Translations under genes and position numbers: made by a program
Assembly (NCBI GenBank): GCA_937973565.1
Contig: CALJKQ010000036.1
Coordinates: 1 to 9,233 of the forward strand
Length of the DNA stretch: 9,233 bases
Reading direction: 5' to 3'
Source: an uncultured Saprospiraceae bacterium
GTDB taxonomy: Bacteria; Bacteroidota; Bacteroidia; Chitinophagales; Saprospiraceae
Notes under the pieces: generated by a model
The model's database searches: none
Told to the model about the DNA's origin: nothing
The model's input: only the letters and a program-made list of their open reading frames with translations
Shown here: in pieces, positions 1-6,770 of the stretch
Numbering within the stretch: the stretch's first letter is position 1
How the letters are laid out: each line of letters begins with the position of its first letter

Positions 1-418
1 GGTAAATACTCATTCATTTACTTCTTCCAAATATGTTTTCCAACGTACGCGATTGTGATTCATGCATACCCATCGTTGCACCATGCAGGTTGGTATAGTG
101 CAATTGTTTCTCTTGCCATTGTTCGTACAATCCATGACCAAGTTCGTGAATCAAACTTGATATCGTATCGATTGGATTATCATATCTCGTATTGATACGA
201 TAGTCGTATGCACCAATTGTCGTCATAAATGGGTGATGAACCTCACCAATCATTCATGCATCAAAATCAAAACCAACTGTCTTACTCAACTCATGCATCA
301 GTTTTTTTGTTTCTTCTTTTGTATCAGGGTTTACTTTCCCCGGCCTTCTTGAAATTGGTACCATGCTGGGCTTCCTGGGTTTGTTTTTGTTTGTGATGTT
401 CAACACACTTTCAAAATC
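1..418 (-). pseudogene. Remnant of M32 (Taq-type) metallocarboxypeptidase, N-terminal half missing, in-frame stops
   Basis: Read on the minus strand, this stretch matches the catalytic core of M32 zinc carboxypeptidases, cytoplasmic enzymes that remove C-terminal residues from peptides. Visible family blocks are GFDFDA (257-274), HHPF, the INTRYD block, the zinc site HELGH followed by GLYEQ, then MGMHESQSR and ENIFGRS. The frame is interrupted by TGA at 254-256, where the family has Gly in the FDFDAGR block. It is interrupted again by TGA at 14-16, right after GRSK; a frameshift there is also possible. Readable sequence before the first stop (PDTKEETKKLMHEL and more weakly to about 418) shows that the gene once continued upstream. 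However, roughly 240 N-terminal residues expected from the family are absent, because coxB occupies that space on the other strand. The 5' boundary is uncertain; an in-frame TAA lies at 443-445. The 3' end lies outside the window. TGA is not a sense codon in the neighbouring genes, so recoding is unlikely. Confidence 0.8.
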
Positions 419-447
419 AAAACTTACCTCAGAGCAAGATCCTTATG

Positions 448-477
448 TTGAGGAGAGCTTACACCACCACGTATAAT
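448..477 (+). promoter_or_regulatory. Candidate promoter of the cox operon
   Basis: TTGAGG (448-453) and TATAAT (472-477) are separated by 18 bases and lie 29 bases before the coxB start, a good sigma-70-like arrangement. The Bacteroidota housekeeping sigma factor prefers TTTG and TAnnTTTG; the overlapping TAATTTAT (474-481) fits that only partly. The following leader is nearly all A and T with no Shine-Dalgarno sequence, as usual in this phylum. No other promoter-like sequence stood out between the carboxypeptidase remnant and coxB. Confidence 0.35.
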
Positions 478-505
478 TTATAGAAATAAATAAAAAAAAT
501 AAACG

Positions 506-2035
506 ATGACTATTTTTGGTGCACTCATCATTTTCGCTCTGATCGCGGTCATAGCTGTTCAGATTGGAAAGGTCAATGATTTAGCTGCTAAAATCAGAGG
601 AGAGGAAGCGGTCATGAGGTCCAACAACGACACCCACGCGAGGTGGTTGGTGGTCTTTATGGTTGTTTTTCTTGTTGGCTGTATTTATTCTGCCTGGCAT
701 TACAGGAATATGATGCTTGGCTATGGCCCATGGGAAGCCTCATCAGAGCATGGTAAAGAAGTGGACTCACTCTTTAATATGACTTTGATTTTTACGGGAA
801 TCGTATTCGTGATTACACACATCCTTTTGTTTTGGTATGCATATAAGTATAGATTGCAGGAAGGGAGAAAGGCTACTTTTTTCGCCCACGATACAAAACT
901 GGAATTGATATGGACGGCTATTCCTGCTGTTGTAATGGCATTTTTGGTTGCCAACGGTTTGGTGGTATGGAACAATACCATGCCGGATTTGGGTCCTGAA
1001 GATGAATTTCTTGAAATTGAGGCTACCGGTTATCAATTTGCATGGGATATCAGATATCCCGGAAAGGATGGAAAAATAGGTGACAAAGATTTCAGACTTA
1101 TCAATATGTCTAACAATGCGCTGGGTCTAAACTTCAAAGATCGCGCAGCCATGGATGACGCCATATTGAGTGGCTCCGATGTCATCAAATTGCCGGTTGA
1201 TTCAACCATCAGAGTGAGAATTACAGCAAAGGATGTTCTACACAACTTTTACCTTCCTCATTTCCGTGTGAAAATGGATGCGGTGCCCGGCTTGCCGACC
1301 TACTTCATTTTCAAGCCAACAAAGACTACTGCTCAGATGCGTCAGGAACTGAGTGCCTATCCTGAGTGGAATGAGCCTTATGATCCCAGCGATCCTGAAG
1401 GACCTAAGCGTTGGGAGAAATTTGATTATGAATTGGCATGCGCAGAGCTATGTGGCAAAGGACATTATTCCATGAGAAGAATCGTGGAGGTAGTTTCAAA
1501 AGAAGAGTATGATGCATGGGCTGCAGGCTTGCCTTCATTTTATAAAGCTAATGTAAGAGGTACTGATGCGGATCCATTCAAAGACCAGAAGTTGCTGGAT
1601 TATGAGATTGAAGACAGGAAAGCAGAATTAGATGCTACAGTTGACCCGCTTTGGTCCAAATTGGCTACAGGCAGGGACAGCACTATAACTGAGGAAGTTT
1701 TAACCTTGAGATTAAAATATGTATTCTTCGAGACAGGGTCTAACAAATTGGATGTACTGTCGAATCATGAATTGGATTACATCGCAGCTTTGTTGAAAAA
1801 ACACCCACATATCCGCCTGGAAATTGCAGGACACACTGACAATGTGGGTGATGCGGCAGCCAATCGCACGCTATCCAATGCAAGAGCAGCCAGCGTAAGA
1901 GACAGGTTGGTAAGTCAGGGTGTAGCGGCCTCCAGATTCGCAGTTAATGGTTATGGTGACTCCAAACCTTTGGATACCAACGACACGGAAGAAGGAAGGG
2001 CCAAAAACCGAAGAACAGAATTGAGAGTTATTTAA
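506..2035 (+). CDS. coxB: Cytochrome c oxidase subunit II fused to a C-terminal OmpA-type peptidoglycan-binding domain
   Basis: Subunit II takes electrons from a cytochrome c through its CuA centre and passes them to subunit I. Four hydrophobic segments are seen (about 1-20, 46-64, 92-113, 135-157), followed by the cupredoxin CuA domain outside the inner membrane. CuA ligands are present: His246 in DVLHNF, then Cys312, Glu314, Cys316, His320 and Met323 in CAELCGKGHYSM. There is no CxxCH, so this is not a caa3-type subunit with a fused cytochrome c. A charged linker (about 345-400) leads into an OmpA C-terminal domain (about 400-509) with GHTDN (442-446), LSNARA (456-461) and NRRTEL (501-506). 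Asp445 and Arg460 have the spacing of the Asp/Arg pair that binds diaminopimelate in OmpA proteins. At 509 residues it exceeds the family's usual length by about one OmpA domain. The frame is continuous through the junction. It is first in a six-gene operon and ends in three consecutive TAA codons. The subunit II identity is certain; peptidoglycan binding is inferred. Confidence 0.97.
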   Translation: MTIFGALIIFALIAVIAVQIGKVNDLAAKIRGEEAVMRSNNDTHARWLVVFMVVFLVGCIYSAWHYRNMMLGYGPWEASSEHGKEVDSLFNMTLIFTGIVFVITHILLFWYAYKYRLQEGRKATFFAHDTKLELIWTAIPAVVMAFLVANGLVVWNNTMPDLGPEDEFLEIEATGYQFAWDIRYPGKDGKIGDKDFRLINMSNNALGLNFKDRAAMDDAILSGSDVIKLPVDSTIRVRITAKDVLHNFYLPHFRVKMDAVPGLPTYFIFKPTKTTAQMRQELSAYPEWNEPYDPSDPEGPKRWEKFDYELACAELCGKGHYSMRRIVEVVSKEEYDAWAAGLPSFYKANVRGTDADPFKDQKLLDYEIEDRKAELDATVDPLWSKLATGRDSTITEEVLTLRLKYVFFETGSNKLDVLSNHELDYIAALLKKHPHIRLEIAGHTDNVGDAAANRTLSNARAASVRDRLVSQGVAASRFAVNGYGDSKPLDTNDTEEGRAKNRRTELRVI

Positions 2036-2060
2036 TAATAAAAATACAACCCTTAATAAA

Positions 2061-3905
2061 ATGGCAGAAGTAGGTGTAAAAACCAGGGAAGAAATCCTGA
2101 TCGAGGAGCAAGGCTTCAATGATCACTTCCACGATCACCACCATGGTGACAAATACAAGTCTGGCTTTTTGAATCATTATGTGTTCTCAATGGATCACAA
2201 GGTGATTGCCAGACAGTTTTTGATCACAGGTATAGTTTGGGCTGTGATCGGGGCAGCAATGTCAATTGTGTTCAGGCTTCAGCTTGGTTTTCCGGAAGAA
2301 AGTTTGGCTTGGTTAAAGCCAATTTTGGGAAAATGGATCGTTGTTGATGCCGAAGGTGTTGGTAAACTGGCGCCGGAATTCTACTATGCGCTGGTAACTA
2401 TGCACGGGACCATCATTGTGTTCTTCGTACTTACCGCCGGCCTCAGTGGAACGTTTAGTAACCTTCTTATTCCTTTGCAAATTGGAGCGAGGGATATGGC
2501 ATCACCATTCCTGAATATGTTGTCATACTGGTTCTTCTTTTTGGCAGGTGTGGTAATGTTCTACTCACTGTTTTTGAGTACCGGTCCTTTTTCCGGGGGA
2601 TGGGTGGCCTATCCGCCACTGAGTGCATTGCCTCAGGCATCTTCGGGCTCAGGCACAGGTATGACGCTTTGGCTTGTGAGTTTGACCTTGTTTGTAGTAT
2701 CTGTGCTTCTGGGAGGTATCAACTACATTACAACCATATTGAACCTTCGTACCAAGGGTATGAGTATGTGGAGACTTCCACTTCCTATTTGGGCGTTTTT
2801 TGTAACTGCCATCCTTGGTTTGTTATCATTCCCGGTTTTGGCTTCCGGATTCTTCATGTTGATCTTCGACAGAAGTTTGGGAACAAGCTTTTACCTGAGT
2901 GATATCTTTATTGGAGGCCAGGCATTGGATAGAGTAGGGGGAAGCCCAATTTTGTTCCAGCATTTGTTCTGGTTCCTGGGACACCCAGAAGTATATATCA
3001 TCATTCTTCCGGCCATGGGTATAGTATCAGAAGTATTATCTGTTCACTCAAGAAAACCCATTTTCGGATACAGAGCAATGGTATATTCTATCATGGCTAT
3101 CGGATTTTTGTCCTTCATCGTGTGGGCTCACCACATGTTTATGGCGGGTGTGAATCCTTTTATCAGCAATTTCTTTGTGGTCTTTACCTTGATCATTGCG
3201 GTACCATCGGCTGTTAAAGTATTCAACTGGATCACTACATTGTATGGGGGTAGCATCAGACTTAATTCAGCATCCCTGTTTGCCATCGGTTTTGTATCCA
3301 TGTTTATTTCGGGTGGTCTTACCGGTATATTCCTGGGTAACTCTGCAATCGATATTCAAATGCACGACACCTATTTTGTGGTTGCTCACTTTCACATTGT
3401 AATGGGTGTAGCTGCGTTCTTCGGAATGTTTGCAGGCGTTTACCACTGGTTCCCTAAAATGTACCAGCGATACATGAATGAAACTTTAGGTAAAATTCAC
3501 TTCTGGGGTACCATGATATTGGCATATGCTATTTTCTGGCCTATGCACTACCTGGGTATGGCCGGTGTTCCAAGAAGATATTACAGCTTTGATACCTTTG
3601 ATGCCTTCAAACATTTTGCTGAGATGAATAAGTTTATCACAATTGCAGCTATCCTTTCTTTCGTAATTCAGTTGCTGTTTATTGTGAACTTTTTCTACAG
3701 TATATGGAAAGGTAAAAAAGTAACCAAAAAGAATCCATACGATGCGAACACCCTTGAATGGACAACACCTATTGAGCCACTACACGGTAACTGGCCGGGT
3801 AATATTCCTGCGGTAAATCGTTGGGCATATGACTACAACAAAGATGAGCGGGAATTTGTCCCACAGTATGAGCCTTTGAAAGAAGGTGAAGTAGGGGATC
3901 ATTAA
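2061..3905 (+). CDS. coxA: Cytochrome c oxidase subunit I (A1-type heme-copper oxidase)
   Basis: This is the catalytic membrane subunit, which reduces O2 to water at the heme a3-CuB centre and pumps protons. The 614 residues carry about 12 helices. Heme a ligands are His115 (MHGT) and His445; the heme a3 ligand is His443 (VAHFH). CuB ligands are His308 (GHPEVY), His357 and His358. Tyr312 is in place for the His-Tyr crosslink. Glu310 in GHPEVY marks the A1 subfamily. D-channel residues Asp145, Asn134 and Asn152 and K-channel Lys386 (AVKVFNW) are all recognisable, so a normal proton-pumping enzyme is expected. The N-terminus has a His-rich stretch (residues 21-30, DHFHDHHHGD) whose role is unknown. 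The ATG start follows an A-rich leader 25 bases behind coxB. The stop codon is almost joined to ctaB. Confidence 0.98.
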   Translation: MAEVGVKTREEILIEEQGFNDHFHDHHHGDKYKSGFLNHYVFSMDHKVIARQFLITGIVWAVIGAAMSIVFRLQLGFPEESLAWLKPILGKWIVVDAEGVGKLAPEFYYALVTMHGTIIVFFVLTAGLSGTFSNLLIPLQIGARDMASPFLNMLSYWFFFLAGVVMFYSLFLSTGPFSGGWVAYPPLSALPQASSGSGTGMTLWLVSLTLFVVSVLLGGINYITTILNLRTKGMSMWRLPLPIWAFFVTAILGLLSFPVLASGFFMLIFDRSLGTSFYLSDIFIGGQALDRVGGSPILFQHLFWFLGHPEVYIIILPAMGIVSEVLSVHSRKPIFGYRAMVYSIMAIGFLSFIVWAHHMFMAGVNPFISNFFVVFTLIIAVPSAVKVFNWITTLYGGSIRLNSASLFAIGFVSMFISGGLTGIFLGNSAIDIQMHDTYFVVAHFHIVMGVAAFFGMFAGVYHWFPKMYQRYMNETLGKIHFWGTMILAYAIFWPMHYLGMAGVPRRYYSFDTFDAFKHFAEMNKFITIAAILSFVIQLLFIVNFFYSIWKGKKVTKKNPYDANTLEWTTPIEPLHGNWPGNIPAVNRWAYDYNKDEREFVPQYEPLKEGEVGDH

Positions 3906-3908
3906 TGT

Positions 3909-4838
3909 TTGGATTTTATAAAACAGAAATTTAAAAACCACCACGTGAATCAGTCTTCCCAGACAAAGGATATCGTTGTACCCGGCTATAGCAAGTGGGC
4001 CGATTACAGTTTGCTCATCAAAACCAGATTGAGCATGACGGTGGTTTTCACTTCGCTATTGGGCTATGCCATCGCTGCAGGTGAAAATTGGCAAATCGGA
4101 AGCCTGATGCTTTTGGGCTTTGGTGGATTTTTAATAACCTCTGCTGCCAATGCCATCAATGAGGTATTGGAAAAAGACTTTGATGCCTTAATGAAGAGAA
4201 CGATGGTTCGGCCTCTTGCTGCAGGCAGGATGAAAATCAGCGAAGCCGTATTGTTTGCAGGTCTTGCCTGCCTGATGGGTGTAAGCTTACTGGCCATGAT
4301 CAATCCCATCACTGCCGTTATGGGGATGCTCTCTTTTGTTCTGTATGCTTTTGTTTATACACCTCTGAAGCGTTATTCAACCATAGCAGTAGCCATTGGT
4401 GCCATACCCGGAGCATTACCGGTGCTTATTGGTTGTACCGCAGCAGAAGGACAAATAACAGCATTGTCTACAGGTTTATTTGCAGTGCAATTTTTATGGC
4501 AGTTCCCCCACTTTTGGTCAATCGGCTATTTGGGATTTGAAGATTATAAAAAAGCAGGATACAAATTGCTGCCTGAAAGCGATGGAGCAATTGATAGAAA
4601 CGTTGGTCTTTACGCTTTGGTTTACACCTTATTGATTTTGCCGGTGCTTGCTTACTTGTACTTTGCCGGTGAGATGAGTATGGGGCCGCTTTTTATCAAT
4701 GGTATGCTTACCCTAGTTTTTGCTTATTTCAGCTTGTCGTTTTATCACAAATTCGATAGAAAGAGCGGATTGGTACTGATGTTTTCCTCTTTCTTTTATA
4801 TGCCTTTGATTTTATTGATTTCATTGTTTATTAAATAA
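3909..4838 (+). CDS. ctaB: Protoheme IX farnesyltransferase (heme O synthase)
   Basis: This membrane prenyltransferase (CyoE/CtaB, UbiA superfamily) adds a farnesyl group to heme b to give heme O, the precursor of heme A needed by the oxidase encoded around it. Motifs seen: the first polyprenyl-diphosphate site NEVLEKDFD (84-92), with Glu88 where many relatives have Asp; RTMVRPLAAGR (97-107); YTPLKR (150-155); QFPHFW (198-203); EDYKKAG (211-217). Length (309) and hydrophobic profile fit the family. The start is unusual: the frame opens directly behind the coxA stop, in the same frame, with only one codon (TGT) between, and offers no ATG before residue 43, which lies inside the first helix. 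TTG at 3909 is the best start; GTG at 3945 is an alternative. An ATG at 3905 overlaps the coxA stop (TAATG) but is in another frame and stops after nine codons. The enzyme identity is secure; the exact start is not. Confidence 0.95.
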   Translation: MDFIKQKFKNHHVNQSSQTKDIVVPGYSKWADYSLLIKTRLSMTVVFTSLLGYAIAAGENWQIGSLMLLGFGGFLITSAANAINEVLEKDFDALMKRTMVRPLAAGRMKISEAVLFAGLACLMGVSLLAMINPITAVMGMLSFVLYAFVYTPLKRYSTIAVAIGAIPGALPVLIGCTAAEGQITALSTGLFAVQFLWQFPHFWSIGYLGFEDYKKAGYKLLPESDGAIDRNVGLYALVYTLLILPVLAYLYFAGEMSMGPLFINGMLTLVFAYFSLSFYHKFDRKSGLVLMFSSFFYMPLILLISLFIK

Positions 4839-4846
4839 TATAAGGA

Positions 4847-5428
4847 ATGGAAGCTACCATATTCAGAAGAGAAGACGGATCGAGAAAATTAAATCCACAA
4901 CTTTTTGCTTTGTGGGTAGGCATGGCCAGTATGATCATGTTGTTTGGCGCATTTACCAGTGCTTATATTGTCAAACAAGGGGCAGGCAATTGGCTTCAGT
5001 TTCCAATGCCCTGGGTGTTTTTTGTAAGTACTGCTGTGATTGTTGTGTCCAGTATTACACTGCACATGGCTTACAATGCTTTTAAAACTCAGCAATGGAG
5101 CCGCTATAAGGCTTTGGTGCTGACATCCACATTTTTGGGTATTGCCTTTATGGTATTGCAGTATGAAGGCTGGCTGGATTTATACGCCAGTGGCGTTGAC
5201 CTGCGTGCCAATGTAGGAGGATCCTTTTTTTACCTCATTACAGGGGCACACGCTGCCCACGTACTGGGGGGTATTACAGTGTTGGCTATTACTTGTTTAT
5301 TGGCCTTTACACTTCCATTGAAATACGCTGAGAGCCGAAGGAATAAAATAGAAATGGTTTTGCATTTCTGGCATTTTCTGGGTGGTCTCTGGATATATTT
5401 ATTTGTTTTTCTAAATGTAATAAGATAA
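4847..5428 (+). CDS. coxC: Cytochrome c oxidase subunit III, short form
   Basis: Subunit III is a membrane protein that binds subunit I and stabilises the oxidase during turnover. This 193-residue copy has about five helices (roughly 20-43, 55-75, 88-106, 127-158, 170-190), matching the short bacterial form that lacks the first two helices of the seven-helix version. Family motifs are ITGAHAAHVLGG (131-142) and WHFLGGLWIYLF (175-186). It starts 8 bases after the ctaB stop; AAGGA directly touches the ATG and is too close for a normal ribosome binding site. It is followed after 13 bases by a second, longer subunit III gene. Paired subunit III genes at this place are, from general knowledge, usual in Bacteroidota. 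This copy keeps WHFLGG where the next has WHFVDLVW, so the two are clearly diverged paralogues and not a recent duplication. Confidence 0.93.
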   Translation: MEATIFRREDGSRKLNPQLFALWVGMASMIMLFGAFTSAYIVKQGAGNWLQFPMPWVFFVSTAVIVVSSITLHMAYNAFKTQQWSRYKALVLTSTFLGIAFMVLQYEGWLDLYASGVDLRANVGGSFFYLITGAHAAHVLGGITVLAITCLLAFTLPLKYAESRRNKIEMVLHFWHFLGGLWIYLFVFLNVIR

Positions 5429-5441
5429 TAAAAATTTACTA

Positions 5442-6287
5442 ATGGCTTCAGAAACAGTATCATTGCACGGGGATCACGCTGCTCCTACCTGGTCAGGAGG
5501 GGCTGAGCCGTTCAAAGCCAGTTATGGCAAACTGATGATGTGGTATTTCCTTTTGTCAGATGCCTTTACTTTTGCAGGCTTTTTGATTGCTTATGGCGCA
5601 TTGCGATTTAGTATGCCCACCTGGCCGGTTCCTGATTTTGTATTCAGCTCATTGCCCGGAGGTATTCATCACAAGCCTCTAATTTTTGTAACCATTATGA
5701 CTTTCGTCCTGCTGGCCAGTTCCTTTACCATGGTAAGAGCGGTGCAGGAGGGTCAACAGGAAAATAAAAGAGGTGTGGTGAAATGGATGTTGTTGACCAT
5801 TGTCGGAGGTTTAATGTTCCTGGGTTGTCAGGCCTGGGAATGGACAACTCTGATAGGGACAGAACATATGACCATCAAAGTAAATCCTTTTGGAACCCAT
5901 ACGGAGTCCGGGGTTTATTTGCAGGATGGCCACGATGTAAAGAAAGGAGATACCTTTACAGCAGGTCATTCTTATTTGATTCATCAGCACGACGGACATT
6001 TCCAGCATTTGGCATACGAAGTGACAGATGGCCCCAATAAAGGCCAAATCAAAAAACTCGAATTTGGTCCAAAGGCTTTTGGTGCTCTTTTCTTCTTTAT
6101 CACAGGCTTTCACGGCTTTCACGTTTTTTCAGGGGTTGCATTTTTATTGATCATCTGTTTAAACGCAGCATCAGGCTTGTATGAAAAGAGAAAAAACAAA
6201 TACGAGATGGTAGAGAAGATTGGCTTGTACTGGCACTTTGTGGATCTTGTATGGGTTTTTGTATTCCTCTTATTTTATCTATTATAA
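5442..6287 (+). CDS. coxC: Cytochrome c oxidase subunit III, long form with a His-rich inserted loop
   Basis: This is the second subunit III paralogue, 281 residues. It has the classical motifs: ITGFHGFHVFSG (220-231) and WHFVDLVWVFVF (264-275), plus the QAWEW block (130-134) at the end of a helix. Five helices are apparent (about 31-52, 78-98, 113-138, 212-240, 261-280). Between the third and fourth lies a hydrophilic insert of about 70 residues (139-211) absent from the shorter neighbour. It contains eight histidines (142, 153, 164, 176, 181, 183, 186, 189) and the pattern of a small beta-rich domain (GVYLQDGHDVKKGD). I recall similar inserts in other Bacteroidota subunit III proteins but could not check. 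The insert could contact other subunits or bind metal; this is speculation. The start ATG follows an A-rich leader. Confidence 0.93.
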   Translation: MASETVSLHGDHAAPTWSGGAEPFKASYGKLMMWYFLLSDAFTFAGFLIAYGALRFSMPTWPVPDFVFSSLPGGIHHKPLIFVTIMTFVLLASSFTMVRAVQEGQQENKRGVVKWMLLTIVGGLMFLGCQAWEWTTLIGTEHMTIKVNPFGTHTESGVYLQDGHDVKKGDTFTAGHSYLIHQHDGHFQHLAYEVTDGPNKGQIKKLEFGPKAFGALFFFITGFHGFHVFSGVAFLLIICLNAASGLYEKRKNKYEMVEKIGLYWHFVDLVWVFVFLLFYLL

Positions 6288-6308
6288 TATCCTAAATCAC
6301 AAATTACA

Positions 6309-6683
6309 ATGGGACATTCTTATTCAGAATCTAAACAGATAGCAACCAAAACCATTTCGATTTTGGCTGTGATTACAATAGCGGAGGTGGTTTTTGCCCT
6401 CACAGGTAAGGGATATATCATAGATGGATTTCATATGCCGCACTGGTTGATAGGTGGCGTAATGATCATCATGAGTGTAGTTAAAGCGTATTTGATCATT
6501 TATGAATTTATGCACATGAAGTACGAAGTACCGGGTCTGGTTCGTACAGTGCTGATTCCTACCTTGCTTTTGGTTTGGGCAATCATTGCCTTTACGTACG
6601 AAGGTAGTTATTGGCAAAATTCAAGGGCGAAGGTTCGAAACTTAAAAAGCGTAGCATCTACCGAACAGGTAGAACATCACTGA
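6309..6683 (+). CDS. Cytochrome c oxidase subunit IV-like small membrane protein
   Basis: The 124-residue protein has three predicted helices (about 16-32, 46-64, 79-96) and resembles the prokaryotic cytochrome c oxidase subunit IV family (COX4_pro type; CyoD/CoxD/CtaF role). These small subunits support assembly or stability of the CuB-containing core. The central segment PHWLIGGVMIIMSVVKAYLI followed by EFMHMKYE (66-73) is the family's recognisable block. It is the last gene of the first oxidase operon, starts 21 bases after the long coxC, and is followed immediately by an intrinsic terminator. It uses TGA as stop, backed up directly by TAA; it is the only complete intact gene here that does not end in TAA. 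The hydrophilic C-terminus (100-124) is probably cytoplasmic or disordered. Confidence 0.88.
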   Translation: MGHSYSESKQIATKTISILAVITIAEVVFALTGKGYIIDGFHMPHWLIGGVMIIMSVVKAYLIIYEFMHMKYEVPGLVRTVLIPTLLLVWAIIAFTYEGSYWQNSRAKVRNLKSVASTEQVEHH

Positions 6684-6690
6684 TAAAAAT

Positions 6691-6716
6691 GGCGGGTTTC
6701 TTCCCGCTTTTTTTTT
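6691..6716 (+). terminator. Rho-independent terminator after the subunit IV gene
   Basis: GCGGG (6692-6696) pairs with CCCGC (6703-6707) across a six-base loop (TTTCTT) and is followed by nine T (6708-6716). An A-run just before the stem could lengthen it by pairing with the T tract, which would also let it act on transcripts from the other strand. It closes the coxB-to-subunit-IV operon and separates it from the SCO-like gene. Confidence 0.9.
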
Positions 6717-6730
6717 ATCCGTTCAACAAC

Positions 6731-6758
6731 TTTGACAACGCCAGTTTGTTTATTTTTA
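6731..6758 (+). promoter_or_regulatory. Candidate promoter for the SCO-like / DUF420 / CPMCKM group
   Basis: TTTG (6731-6734, within TTTGACA) and TATTTTTA (6751-6758) resemble the Bacteroidota -33 TTTG and -7 TAnnTTTG elements, with one mismatch in the latter and a 16-base spacer that is slightly short. TTGACA alone equals a sigma-70 -35 box, but no good -10 sits at 17 bases. A promoter is expected here because a strong terminator lies just upstream. The resulting leader would be only a few bases long. Confidence 0.35.
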
Positions 6759-6770
6759 AGTAAGTAAGGA

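Noticed and set aside
1..418. TGA read as a sense codon (Gly or Trp) in the M32 gene
   Set aside because: No other gene in the window contains internal TGA, Trp is always TGG, and the subunit IV gene ends in TGA. Two stops plus a missing N-terminal half point to decay.
261..423. Direct repeat TCAAAATCAAAAC at 261-273 and 411-423
   Set aside because: It is low in complexity, A-rich and without extended similarity around it. Chance or a trace of decay is more likely than a mobile-element target repeat.
2600..2902. Plus-strand 100-codon frame inside coxA
   Set aside because: It is a shadow of coxA, which has all catalytic motifs in its own frame.
3903..3908. Programmed stop read-through giving a CoxA-CtaB fusion
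   Set aside because: A shared frame occurs by chance in one of three junctions, and no read-through signal is visible. It is kept only as a remark in the ctaB start finding.
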